Below, one piece after another: positions 15,034 through 26,556 of a stretch of DNA of 64,000 nucleotides. The stretch spans positions 79,937,118-80,001,117 of the forward strand of contig NC_080172.1 of the NCBI RefSeq assembly GCF_950295315.1. Direction: 5' to 3'. The stretch's first letter is position 1; each line of letters begins with the position of its first letter. The translations under genes and the position numbers were made by a program. This stretch comes from Erinaceus europaeus (lineage: Eukaryota > Chordata > Mammalia > Eulipotyphla > Erinaceidae). Under the pieces are notes generated by a model. It was not told the origin of the DNA and made no database searches. It saw only the letters and a list, made by a program, of their open reading frames with translations.

Positions 15034-15904
15034 ATAAGTTAGATTTCTATGTGGCTTACATTTTTTCTATGCGGTCCTTACTAAAAAAGTGTGGCAACCC
15101 AGAATTGATACCTATCTCTCTCTACTGGCTCTGTCATATTGCAACTTACCAATTATGATCCTATCTTTAGATATCTCCCATCTAGATCCTAACTGAAAAC
15201 CACCAGTTTGGAACCTTGGCTGCCATTTCCCACTTATTCTGTCTTTAATGTTATTCCTTCTGATTGTGGCTTGCCTATACATGAGTTTTATGCCTGTATT
15301 TTACTTCAAAGAACAAATATTTTTTAAAATGCCCCTATTAAACTAACCCTGTATTTTGAATTGGAGATTAAGTACTAATACCATCAGAAGTTTCAGTCCT
15401 CGTGTAACTTGTTTTGCTATAGTTAGGGCAGATTAAAGAGGTAATAATACCACCATTAATCACTGCTTCATAGAAAGCTACTGAGAAAAAGTACAAGCAA
15501 AGGTAGACTCAGAATTTGGGGTGCTTCAAGCTTAAAATAATTTTGGGAACCATTTTAAAAAGTCAGAGAAGGCAAATGCAAAATTGGGGACAGCAACTTG
15601 GAAATGCTTTGTATAAGTAAAAGTATAAAGTTTAAGCTTCATTATTTTATGTAAACTGGCTTCTGGGGGTAAGATCAAAGTTATTCAACTTACCTATTTA
15701 GAGGCTCACAGGTGAGGGATAAACAGCAAGAATAGCACATTCAAGAATAGCAAAAGCTCTGATTTGGAATATGTTGCAAGAGGAGAAGGTCAGTGGAGCT
15801 GGAATATAGAAAATACACCCAAGATGAAACTACATAGTAGTTTAGGGACAGAACAAGCAAGATTAGAGTTAACAAGCAAGTTAAGAGTTCTGAAATCATT
15901 TTTT

Positions 15905-15982
15905 CATAATATATATATAGAGAGAGAGAGGGGGGGAGGGGGAGGGCTAGAGGGAGGGAAGGAGATAGAAGAGGAAATATAA
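15905..15982. repeat. TA/GA-rich simple sequence
   Basis: TA repeats pass into GAGAGG and GGGAGG units. This is low complexity; the 72-codon frame across it is an artefact. Confidence 0.8.
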
Positions 15983-16015
15983 TAATGTAACACTGAAGTT
16001 TTCTCCATTTTCTCC

Positions 16016-16095
16016 AGTGTAGTAGGAGTAAGGCTTGGGGCTGAGTTGCACACCAGACAAAGCAGGCACCTTACCAGCTCAGCACTGCTGCCAGT
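16016..16095 (+). repeat. Short SINE-like remnant
   Basis: Words such as 'ggggctgagttgcacaccagacaaagcaggcac' resemble a tRNA-like head. There is no tail. Confidence 0.35.
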
Positions 16096-16114
16096 CCAAG
16101 GGTTTTGGATCTAA

Positions 16115-16288
16115 AGAAAGCTATGTTCATAGCTGCATTATTCACAATAGCCAAAGAGTGTAAGCAGCCAAAATATCCACATGCAGATTCAATGAAATAT
16201 TACTGTGCAAAAGAATGTGATCTCTTGGCACAAAATGCAGAGGAAAGTAAAACCTAGTGGTGTGAAATTTAACAAGTGAGAAAAGGAA
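16115..16288 (+). mobile_element. Old L1 ORF2 3' fragment
   Basis: 'atgttcatagctgcattattcacaatagcc' corresponds to the ORF2 end of other copies ('atgttcatagcagcacaattcataatagc' at 12783 and 20383). The frame is lost. Confidence 0.65.
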
Positions 16289-16290
16289 AG

Positions 16291-16500
16291 GAATGGAGCT
16301 GAGTGTTGATATACCTGGTTGAGAGCATAAGGAACTGGGTTCAAGCCCCAAGTCCCCACCTATAGGGAGGAAGCTTCACAAACGGTGAAGCAGTACTGCA
16401 GGTGTCTTTCTTTCTCCCTATCTTCTATACCCCACAGCAATAACCCTGGTGACAATGAAAGGGAGCAGAAGGGGAGCAGAGCTGGAGGCAATGGTAAAGC
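16291..16500 (+). mobile_element. Older tRNA-derived SINE
   Basis: Head with 'aactgggttcaagcccc' as B-box, then 'ccccacct', 'cacaaacggtgaagcagtactgcaggtgtc', pyrimidine body and 'agcaataaccctggtg'. It is diverged and has no TSD. Confidence 0.75.
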
Positions 16501-17339
16501 AAAAGAAAGGGCTCATAGGACTGAGTTGGTACATTCCTCACTCTCCCTCTCCAGTTAACCTTAATGAGGTGAAATGACTCCTCATACAATCCTTATCCCG
16601 TATCATGGAGTCGCTGACTCCATTCCTGTGAAATTGAAGACCACTCTGTAATAAACCTGCTAAGTTTTCCCATCTTGCCATTTTTTCTTTTTTCCTCATT
16701 CTTACTGGCCTGAAACATTTTTTTTTTCAGTAGAGCACTTGTACATTAACTTGTAAATGAATCTGTCTCTTCTAAGTTAATACACATAAAGAAATAATTC
16801 AAGACTTGCTAAGATGAGTTTAAAAATCTATGTAATACCTAGTATCCTGAGTCTTTAGATTGGTTCAGTTTGGCATATATCTGATTATATATTTAAATTG
16901 TGGCCATATCTAGATAGATAGTGTTAATTTTTATTAGCCTTTGCTTTGGTCAGGAACTTGCACACAGCAAGTTTTACAGACTTTCCTTTATATGGAATCA
17001 GAATACTGTATCAATGTTTCAGAAAAGTAAGAGAGTCTATATTCAGATATTTGAAGAACTGAGCAAAGCTTAATAATGTTGCTGATTTGACATTAAATTA
17101 CAGAACTATTGCTGAGTTTGCTTCTTTTTTATGATCATTAAAAAAACACAACAAATTCAAAGTATGGTAAGAACTGCATAAAAGTAGACATTAAAAGGAT
17201 GTTTAAACCATGAAATGGAAGCTTTAGTTCAGTATGACTCTATTTCTAGGAGAACTAGATTTTCTCAACATTCATATGATAAAGAAGATACATTAGTTAT
17301 ATATTAACTTTTAAAAACAGAATTGTAAAAGACATACCA

Positions 17340-17506
17340 CATTTAAAGAGTTATTTCGGTTCTGTTTTTTCCATCACCTACATGATATATTTATTTGATA
17401 GATACAGAGACAGTGAGAGAGAAGGAAGGAGAGAGAATAAGGAGACATCGATAAGCAGATAGACAGGCCCAGCACTGAAGTTGCTTTTTTTTCTTTCTTT
17501 TCTTCC

Positions 17507-17561
<55 letters not shown>

Positions 17562-17995
17562 TTTTGCCTACAGGGTTATTGCTGAGGCTTGGTGCCTGCA
17601 CTACGAATCTACATCTCCTGGAGGCCATTATTTCCCCATTTTGTTGCCCTTGTTGTTTATCATTGTCGTTGTTACTATTATTGTTGTTATTTTTGTCATA
17701 GTTGTAGAATATGACAAAGAGAAACTGAGAGAGGAGGGGAAGACGGGGGGGGGGAGAGAGACAGACACCTGCAGACGTGTTTCACCGCTCATGAGGTGAC
17801 CCCCCTGCAGGTGGGGAGCCAGGGGCTCAAACCTTACACAGGTCAAGGCACTTTGCACCATGTACACTTAACCTGTTGTGCTACTGCCTGGCCCCTCCAC
17901 ACTGAAGTTTCTTCCAATACAGTGGGGACAGGCTCAAACCAGGGTCATGCACATGGCAAAGCACCATGCTCTCCAAGTGAGTTATTGTGCGGTTC
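17340..17995 (-). mobile_element. Older SINE of a second type, split by a younger SINE
   Basis: The halves 17340-17472 (T/A-rich tail side, GA-rich body) and 17900-17995 ('cactgaagtttcttccaatacagtgg...gtgagttattgtg') make one antisense element. The same element type is split by an L1 at 18890-22070. The younger SINE 17486-17899 lies between the halves. Confidence 0.6.
17486..17899 (-). mobile_element. Young tRNA-derived SINE with long (TTTC)n tail
   Basis: Antisense full-length copy; its tail is a (GAAA)n microsatellite (TTTC on the plus strand, 17505-17561). The TSD is cactgaagttgct at 17473-17485 and cactgaagtttct at 17900-17912. Confidence 0.9.
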
Positions 17996-18499
17996 TAGCT
18001 ACATGACTTTAAATGTTTATTCAAAATAGTAAATGGTAGTCCTAACAACAAATAAATAAATAATAATAAGGCCTCCTTGTACAGATTTTCATTCTGACAA
18101 GTTTCCAGTTTCTACTTTTTTCATATTCTTGTATAATTAGATCTGATATGCTGATACCCATGTGTAGCTTCTTTTTCAGAGATAATAGTAACAAGCTGAT
18201 AGCAGATTTTCTCAATGCCCTATTGCATAATTCAAGAATTAATATACTATCAGAATAGGAATTTCATAAATTTAAAGTAAATCTATCATCCCATCAAGTC
18301 ATTTGCCGAACTGAAAACTGGGGGCATGCCAGAGCTCCTGGTGTGATACATCTGATTTCTTACATCCTGTTGTCCTCAGCCTCAAAGAAGTGTACACTGT
18401 AAGGAATATACTAACTTTGGCTTGGATATGCTTATGGTTTTTCTGGTTTGATATGGGCTCTTTCAATGTATGAAAATCCATTTTAATCTGTTACGAAAC

Positions 18500-18660
18500 A
18501 TGGGCTCATTAAATAAGACCAATGTCAGGGAAATAATGTCAAAAACAAAGCATCAAACACATTGGTTCTGACAAGTTGGAGGTTCAATCCCTAGAACGAC
18601 CACATGCCAGAGCTGGGTATGCACTCATCTCTTCCTTTCTCAAGAAACATATTCGGAACT
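18500..18660 (+). repeat. Old tRNA-like SINE
   Basis: 'gttggaggttcaatccctagaac' provides a B-box-like centre, followed by 'cacatgccagagctg' and a CT-rich stretch. It is of the same broad type as 24420-24615. Confidence 0.5.
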
Positions 18661-18926
18661 AAATCTTAACAAAATAAAACCCAGCTATGAAAATTATTTA
18701 TGGGTACTAAGCATGCATATTATGATGGGATTCGGTTGCTATCCAAGGAGTGTGAAGTGAAGAACTGAAGATAGTTCCCTCATGTGATACCACTGGGAAG
18801 ACCCATATTTTAAACTACAAGGATAATAACTGGAGTGGGGGTTTTGTCTCTGGGACTTGACTGCTCCAGGATGACTTTTCTTCAGACAGAAAGAGCAAGA
18901 AAAGGAGGCAGAGAAAAAGAGAAGGG

Positions 18927-21900
18927 ATCTAAAGACCCAGCAGAAAATTACTGGAAGTTATTAGGCAATATAGCAAGGTATCAGGCTACAAAATCAATGT
19001 ACAAAAATCAGTGGCATTTCTTTATGCAAACACTAAATCTGAAGAAGAAGACATCCAGAAATCACTCCCATTTACTGTTTCAGCAAAATCAATCAAATAC
19101 CTAGGAATAAAGTTGACCAAAGAAGGGAAAGACTTGTATGCTGAAAACTATGAGTCGCTACTCAAGGAAATAGAAACTGATACCAAGACATGGAAAGATA
19201 TACCATGCTTCTGGATTGGAAGAATAAATATCATCAAAATGAATATTCTCCCCAGAGCCATATACAAATTTAATGCAATACCCATCAAAGTTCCACCAAG
19301 ATTCTTTAAGAGAATAGAACAAACACTACAATCATTTATCTGCAACCTGAAAACACCTAGAATTGCCAAAACCATCTTGAGGAAAAGAAACAGAAATGGA
19401 GGCATCACACTCCCAGACCTTAAACTATATTATAAAGCCATCATCATCAAAACAGCATGGTACTGGGACAAAAATAGGCACACAGACCAGTGGAACAGAA
19501 TTGAAAGCCCAGAAATAAATCCCCACACCTATGAACATCTAATCTTTGATAAGGGGGTCCAAAGGATTAAATGGAAAAAGGAGGCTCTCTTCAATAAAAG
19601 GTGCTGGGAAAACTGGGTTGTAACATGCAGAAGAATGAAATTGAACCACTTTATCTCACCAGAAACAAAAATCAACTCCAAATGGATCAAAGACCTGGAT
19701 GTCAGACCAGAAACAATCAAATACTTAGAGGAAAACATTGATAAAACAGTTTCCCACATATACCTCAAGGACATCTTTGATGAATCAAGCCCAATTGTAA
19801 GAAAGACTAAAGCAGAAACAAACCAATGGGACTACATCAAATTGAAAAGCTTCTGCACATCCAAAGAAACTATTAAACAAACAAAGAGACCCATCACAGA
19901 GTGGGGGAAGATCTTCACATGCCATACATCAGACAAGAAACTAACCACCAAAATATATAAAGAGCTCAGCAAACTTAGCACCAAAAAAGCAAATGACCCT
20001 ATCCAAAAATGGGCAGAGGATATGAATAAAAAATTCACCTCAGAGGAGATCCAAAAGGCTAACAAACATATGAAAAACTGCTCTAGGTCACTGATTGTCA
20101 GAGAAATGCAAATAAAGACAACACTAAGATACCACCTCACTCCTGTAAGAATGGCATACATCAAAAAGGACAGCAGCAACAAATGCTGGAGAGGATGTGG
20201 GGACAGAGGAACCCTTTTACATTGCTGGTGGGAATGTAAATTGGTCCAGCCTCTGTGGAGAGCAGTCTGGAGAACTCTCACAAGGCTAGACATGGACCAT
20301 CCATATGACCCAGTAATTCCTCTCCTGGGGTTATACCCCAAGGACTCCATAACACCCAACCAAAAAGAGGTGTGTACTCCTATGTTCATAGCAGCACAAT
20401 TCATAATAGCTAAAACCTGGAAGCAACCCAGGTGCCCAACACCAGATGAGTGGCTGAGAAAGCTGTGGTATATATACACAATGGAATACTATGCAGCTAT
20501 CAAGAACAATGAACCCACCTTCTCTGACCCAGCTTGGACAGAGATAGAAGGAATTATGTTAAGTGAACTAAGTCAGAAAGATAAAGCTGAGTATGGGATG
20601 ATCCCACTTATCAACAGAAGTTGAGTACGAAGATCTGAAAGGGAAACTAAAAGCAGGACCTGACCAAATTGTAAGTAGGGCACCAAAGTAAAAACCCTGT
20701 GGTGAGGGGTAGATATGTAGCTTCCTGGACCAGTGGGGGGTGGGAGTGGGTGGGAGGGATGGGTCATAGTCTTTTGGTGGTGGGAATGGTGTTTATGTAC
20801 ACTCCTAGCAAAATGTAGACATATAAATCACTAGTTAATATGAGAGGAGGAAAATCAATGGTGTGTCTCAAAGTTTTTCAAAACACAAACTGAATCTTTT
20901 TAATATTTAGGCTGTGTATTTGATATGCGGACTGTCTCAAAAGCCTAGACCAAGTAGATCAGAAGCATCCAATAGCACAGCTATATACAAGATACTGGTA
21001 CTGTACAACAAACCATAACAAAAGGACTTTTCTAAGTTAACCCAATTACCAAATATGTGATGATAACATTAACTATTGATTGTCTTTTTGAATCCTAAGA
21101 CAGCAGGAACCTCACATCTCCACTATAGAGGCCTTACTTCCCACAGTCCTGGAACCCCTGGATAGGGCCCACTCCCAATCCATATCAAATAATATTGCAT
21201 CTGCCGATCGCAACCTAATCAATGCAATGATTGCCACCTCAACATGCTTCACTTCAGACTGTGTCCAGAGACTTCACGTGTGGAATGACAACCCTTCAGC
21301 TTCATTACTTGGGTGAGACCTTTCCTTTCATAGTATACTCTAATTCCATCCCAGGTGGTTCACTTTCTAACAAAGTCCCAAAACCTAGATATACACCAGT
21401 TTCTGTGAGAGAGAGCATATCTTCACACGTATCTATAAACTACTGCAAAATATACACCTGAAAGCAGAAGTACACTAGAGTTTGCAGTGAGTACCTCCCT
21501 TACACTTCCTCTCCACTATTCCAAGCTTTGGGTCCATGATTACTCAACAATTTGTTTGGCTTCCTATGTTAACTCTCTTTTCAGTCACCAGGTTCCAGAT
21601 GCCATCAGGATGCTCGCCAGGCTTCCCTGGATTGAAGACCCCACCAATGTGTCCTGGAGCCCCTACTAGGGAAAGAGAGAGGCAGACTGGGAGTATGGAC
21701 CGACCAATCAATGCCCATGTTCAGTGGGGAAGCAATTACAGAAGCCAGACCTTCTACCTTCTGCAACCCATAATGACCGTGGGTCCATGCTCCCAGAGGG
21801 ATAGAGAATGGGAAAGCTATCGGGGGAGGGTGTGGGATATGGAGATTGGGTGGTGGGAATTGTGTGGAGTTGTACCCCTCCTACCCTATGGTTTTGTTAA

Positions 21901-21961
21901 TTAATCCTTTCTTAAATAAAAAATAAAAAAAAAGAAAAGAAAAAAAAAGAAAGAAAGAAAC
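18927..21961 (+). mobile_element. Young L1, 5'-truncated, 3.0 kb
   Basis: Begins within ORF2 just after the FADD region (compare 30945) and runs to the A-rich tail at about 21920-21960. A short TSD, agagaaggg, is at 18918-18926 and 21962-21970. The target was an older SINE whose remaining half is at 21971-22070. A G-rich run at 20735-20763 in the 3'UTR contains at least five GGG blocks. Confidence 0.92.
19011..20624 (+). pseudogene. L1 ORF2 C-terminal half, open for 537 codons
   Basis: The RT thumb and C-terminal region of ORF2, open to the natural stop at 20622-20624 without a break. The cysteine-rich segment CWRGCGDRG...HCWWEC lies at about residues 395-415. The first codon at 19011 is GTG, not ATG, so the open run only reflects recent insertion. 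Endonuclease and catalytic RT motifs are missing because of 5' truncation. No start or promoter serves it. Confidence 0.92.
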
Positions 21962-21970
21962 AGAGAAGGG

Positions 21971-22070
21971 GAAGAAATCACAACACCGAAGCTTCCTTCA
22001 ATTGAATGGAAGCTGACCTTGAAACGGGGTTCTGCACACGTCAAAGCAATACTCAGGTGAGCTAATTTGT
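21971..22070 (-). mobile_element. Second half of the old SINE hit by the L1
   Basis: 'caacaccgaagcttccttcaattgaatgg...caggtgagctaatttgtg' matches the right half of the SINE at 17900-17995. The left part is the purine-rich 18880-18926. Confidence 0.55.
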
Positions 22071-22249
22071 GACTAGATATTTTTCTTAACCAAAGTACTG
22101 CTAAGTTCTAGTTATTGGTGGTACTACATATCAAATCTGGGGCAGAGAATTCTTTTTTTTTTAATTGATATTACCTACAGATTGACCATCTTAATAGTTT
22201 GCATTGTTTTTCTATGGAGAGTTTCCACAGACTTCTATTATAATGAATG

Positions 22250-22540
22250 GAAGGTTTAAAATATCTTTTTATTTTCATTTTTAGTTGTGATTAATAGTGG
22301 GGTACAGTATTTTAAGATTACAACGTATAGCTGAACACCACCAAAGCTGTGTTTACCAACCCTCCCATCTCCCATAGACAACCACCATAGTTCTCACAAG
22401 TCTTAGAAACAGTTTGCTTGCTTTTATGCTTTATAATTATAATTATTATAGTCATTTGGGGGATTAATGACTTACAGTAAATACAGTTGTTGGTACACAC
22501 ATAATATTCCTCAGTTTTCTGGAAAACACTCTCACCCCCA
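22250..22540 (-). mobile_element. Old L1 3'UTR fragment
   Basis: 'gggggattaatgacttacagtaaatacag' and 'aaaacactctcaccccca' match the antisense 3'UTR fragments at 740-830 and 3650. Diverged. Confidence 0.55.
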
Positions 22541-22631
22541 GAAGTGTCCCTTCCTTACTTCCTTTCTTTCTTTTTTCTTTGCTTTGAGTACTTAGAGAAA
22601 ATTATATTAAATACAATTTCAGTTAGAGATA

Positions 22632-22892
22632 TCAGAGGCCAGTTGGTGGCACACCTGATTAAGCACACAAATTACCATATGCAAGGACCCAGGTTCAAGG
22701 CCCTAGCCCCACCTGCAAGATAGAAACTTCACAATTAGTAAAGCAATGCTTCAGATCCCCCCCCTCTCTGTCTCTCTCCTCTTTCCTTTCCTCCATCCCT
22801 CTTTCCCTCCTTTCCTACCACTTCCCTCCTAATTTCTCTATATCTCTATCCAAAGGAAATAAATACATAAATAAATCTAAAAAAAACAAGCT
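22632..22892 (+). mobile_element. Older tRNA-derived SINE
   Basis: 'gaggccagttggtggcacacctgattaagcac' head, 'ggttcaaggcc' B-box, CT-rich body and an AAATA-type tail ending in A8 near 22887. Confidence 0.8.
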
Positions 22893-24052
22893 TAAGAGAT
22901 ATGGCATATGAGAGATTTGAAATTATATCTTCAAACTGGCTCATACATCACTAACCAACATTTTTATTTTTTAAAACTAAATTGACTTATTAAAAATTAA
23001 CATTCAATATGGAAGAAAATATTTTTGAGTATTTCTACAGAAAGGCAGGTCAGCAAGCAGTACAATAAAGCCATTCATCATAGTCAGCTTAAAATCGACA
23101 AAGCTCACGCTAGCATGGGCTGTGTGGAAGATTTCATGGTCAATTAAGTAAATACATGTATAAAATGGACCCAGCACTAAAGATCACCAAGCTAATTACT
23201 GATCACATTTAATTTCATACCCCTAAATCCCAGAGTAGTTTTTCCCCTCATCGTTTCATGATATCAAAGTAAAACTTACAATCGATAATTTAACATTATA
23301 GAAAGCTTTGTAATATTTCATAAAGCAGGCTCATTAGTTTATAAGTATTGTTAGACTTAGTCTTGCATATTCAGAGAGGTTTCTGAACTAGCTAAAGCTG
23401 TCTAGAGTGGTTCTCATGACAGCATGATGGACTTAGTGTACAATTTTAACTATGCATTTTCCTATTTGAAAAACAAATTTGAAGCACAAGGTTAGTTGTT
23501 TGCATTTGTGAAAGATTCAATTTATATTATAGAAAACCTGCTGACTAGTGTTCCATTCAGGAGCATTCTGTCCTACAATTTTATGCACATTTATATTCAA
23601 ACTAGAATAGTATTAAATGAACCTTTTAAATTTTAAATATTCAAGAGTTTTATATTCAAAATTTCTTCTCTCACTGTCAAACTAGTTTGCCTAAAGGCAA
23701 GGTAAGATCAAGTTAGACTCTCAAAGGTAGAATTAAATTTTATCATGGCATCCATCATAATATACAGTTTGCTTAATATGCAAATAAAGACTATATAGAT
23801 TCAGAAAATAAAAGATTTTTAGGTGGTGTGTGAAATCCAGGGGACCACTTTTATAGAGAAGATTCCTTTAGAATTTACATTTCCATCATTTTAATGAAAA
23901 CACAGGGTAAACAAATTATAATAGAAATGTTTTAAGTTGCTATGTGCCATTCAATTTTTCTTCTACTGTGTTATTTTTCATGGCAGCTCTTTATCTGAAA
24001 CTAATAAAATATAAGAAGAAACAAAATATATGTATTCTAAAGAAACCGTTAC

Positions 24053-24121
24053 CTCAGCTTTCTTTGCAAGTTCCATCCAGTCATTTTTGTTGTAACTGCA
24101 CATGATGCTAGCAATCAGGAT
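24053..24121 (-). CDS. DPYD: DPYD exon 15 (dihydropyrimidine dehydrogenase)
   Basis: Encodes 23 residues of DPD, starting [15 protein letters not shown] and ending ELAKKAE, in the FMN-binding TIM-barrel domain just before the active-site loop carried by exon 16. The acceptor is TTTTAAAG after a strong pyrimidine tract (complement of 24122-24145) and the donor is GTAACG (complement of 24047-24052). The length of 69 bp, phase 0 at both ends, equals human exon 15. Compared with the human protein as I recall it, three residues differ (Leu for Val, Met for Thr, Ala for Ser), all mild. It joins to exon 16 across an 18.9-kb intron. No exon 14 sequence was found upstream within the window, so intron 14 is longer than 39.8 kb here. 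Confidence 0.96.
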
Positions 24122-24419
24122 CTTTAAAACAGAAAAGGAGAGACTATGATTAGTGCAGTGCCAATAATTATGTCTTTGTACACAAGAGTATATTAATATT
24201 TACATACATATGCTTATAATAGTAAAATTATATTAGAAAATTAATTTCCAATCTGCTGAAAAGGCAATTTAAAAAACACAGGGTAATACAGTGAAGTGAT
24301 GAGATCAGAGGCTTCAGATGTAAGAGACCTTCTTAATTATCTGTACACTCCTGGGCAAATGACTCAATTTTTTGTTTATCACAAGCATTCTCACTTTTAA
24401 TATGAAGATAAAGAATCTA

Positions 24420-24720
24420 GGAAGATAAATGACGCAGTAGAACACACACCTTGCTGTGTGTGAGGCTACGGTTTCTGTGCCAAACTCACAAGGGAGCACC
24501 ATGCACTGTACCGGTGGATGCAGCCTATGGATGACAGAATAATGTTGTTGTGTCTCTCCTCAATCTCATCCCTCCCTCTCTATCACAGAGAGCTAAGGAA
24601 TGAAAAATAAAAAATATAAAGAATGAATAATTGGGTCAGGGAGGACACTAAATACTATTACCTATGCTTGAGGCTACAGGTTCATTCTCTGGTGGCACAT
24701 TAAAAAGAATGAAAGGAAGG
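24420..24720 (+). repeat. Two old tRNA-like SINE remnants in tandem
   Basis: 24420-24615 ('gtgtgaggctacggtttctgtgcc', 'accatgcactgtacc', then A-rich) and 24625-24713 ('gaggctacaggttcattctctgg') share the same B-box-like core. They lead into the GGAA array. Confidence 0.5.
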
Positions 24721-24900
24721 AAGGAAGGAAGGAAGGAAGGAAGGAAGGAAGGAAGGAAGGAAGGAAGGGAAAAAGGAAGGAAGGAAGGAAGAAAGGAAGG
24801 AAGGAAGGGAGGGAGGGAAAAAGGAAGGAAGGAAGGAAGGAAGGAAGGAAGGAAGGGAAAAAGGAAGGAAGGAAGGAAAGGAAAAAGGAAGGAAGGAAAA
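24714..24900. repeat. (GGAA)n microsatellite, 187 bp
   Basis: Nearly pure GGAA/AAGG repeats broken by GGGAAAAA and GGGAGGG variants. It probably grew from the A-rich tail of the SINE remnant just before it. On the DPYD sense strand it is a TTCC polypyrimidine tract about 0.6 kb upstream of exon 15. The open frames on both strands are artefacts. Confidence 0.95.
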
Positions 24901-25463
24901 GTAAGAGTAGAAGCAGCTAATTTTATGATCACCCCTTTTTCTTGAGGAAAATGTATTTAAACACTAAATTATTTCACAAAAATATAAAACAAGAACAAAA
25001 GTGGTTATCAGCAGGAAGGGGGAAATTCAGTAGAAGGGGTCATTACATGGGGAAGAATGGAAACTAGGATTTTAGTGGTATTACACAGTATATCTACAGA
25101 TGGTGTTTATAGTTCTGTATTTCTGAAATTTAGGTAATATATACAAAAGTTATTTTAGTATTTTTAGAGGGATCAAAAGATTTGACAATAAGTAATCTGA
25201 GTGAGAAAATCATAGAACTTTGGTTAGATAAAGGTTACACAATAACTAGAAGTAGTGAAGGCAGGAGAAACAGCAAATTCATATAGATAATTTTAGAGAG
25301 AAAAAGAATAAATGAACAATGAATATAAAAGGAAAATTAATAAGGTTTAATCATTCTGACCGAGTTTAGATTTAATCTTTATATCCTTTAGGATTAAACT
25401 TGACAAGATTTTGGGAAAAATAATAATGCTCTATGGCCTTTTCTTTAATGTTTAAAAGAAAAT

Positions 25464-25735
25464 GGGGCAGGGGGTGATGCACCTACTTAAGGGCACACAG
25501 TACCAGGACCTGGGTTTGAAAGCTGTTCCCCACCTGCAGGGGAAATACTTTACAACTGGTGAAGCAACACTGCAGGTGTCTATCGTTCTTCCTCTCTATT
25601 TTACCTCACCTCTCAATTTCTTTCTGCCATATCAAATAAAACAGAAAAAAGGGGAAAAAAAAACTCACATAGGAAGCAGTGGATTCATAGTGTAGGTACC
25701 CAGCCCCAGCAATAACCCTGAAGCAATAAAAAAAA
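25464..25735 (+). mobile_element. tRNA-derived SINE
   Basis: 'ggggcagggggtgatgcacctacttaaggg' head, 'gggtttgaaagct' degenerate B-box, 'ggtgaagcaacactgcaggtgtc', and the 3' body 'agcagtggattcatagtgtaggtaccc...agcaataaccctgaagc', then poly-A. Confidence 0.85.
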
Positions 25736-25788
25736 AAAAAGAAAAAGAAAGGAAGGAAGGAAGGAAGGAAGGAAGAAAAAAAGAGGAA

Positions 25789-25820
<32 letters not shown>

Positions 25821-25833
25821 AAAGAAAAGAAAA
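25736..25833. repeat. A-rich/(GGAA)n/(GAAA)n SINE tail expansion
   Basis: The poly-A tail of the preceding SINE continues as GGAA and then GAAA units, ending before unique sequence at 25834. Confidence 0.85.
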
Positions 25834-26556
25834 AGTCTAAGCTTGCCCTTTTGTGAGCAGAAAAGGGTCATCAATCCTATAAGAAATCCTATAAGAATCC
25901 TATAAAAAATCCTCTCTCAACTTTTCTACATGATCTAATATCTCAAGCTCAGGGAGGTTCAGTCTAATAGCCCAGTGTAAAAGGATTTCAATCTTAAATG
26001 GAACCTGTGCTTAGACTTAGAGTGGTTTTAATCTGTGTACTCCTGGCTCATAAACACAGTCCATCACAAACCCTCAGTGAGCTCTATTAGTTTGGTACAT
26101 GCGTTTTCTGATTTTTTTTCTAATATTCTCAATAAAATTGGTAATTTGAGTTTGATTCACTTTACCTGTTGTTGAGGTTCACACCACTTAGAAAATAGAT
26201 CATGGAATAATACCATAGGGGATAGCAGATCTATTAAGTTACCTAACCTGGTAAGCCCTTGTAAAAGGGGAAAAAAAAAAAAGCATGATCACATTTGAAA
26301 GAAAAATCAATTGTGGAAAATCCTAGGTCAGCTGACAAATTCCTACTGTCTTCGAAGGTCTTAAATAAAAAGAAAAAAAATCAGTTGCTTTAAGGATTTG
26401 GGGAATGGGTAAAACTCTTACCCAGTGTTACTGGTAAAATTTCAAGAGCAGGGTAATAATATGCAAATATTCAGGCTAGGAAAACAGAGATATTAGTATT
26501 GGATAGTAGTTCTCTCTTGGTAAATAGTTTAGAGAGTTCTAATAAAACACACACAC

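Noticed and set aside
19832..20479. A 215-codon minus-strand frame
   Set aside because: It lies opposite L1 ORF2 and recurs opposite the other copies; it is a shadow of the sense frame.
24648..24945. Frames of ~93 codons rich in KEGR or FLPS
   Set aside because: Translation of the GGAA microsatellite on either strand.
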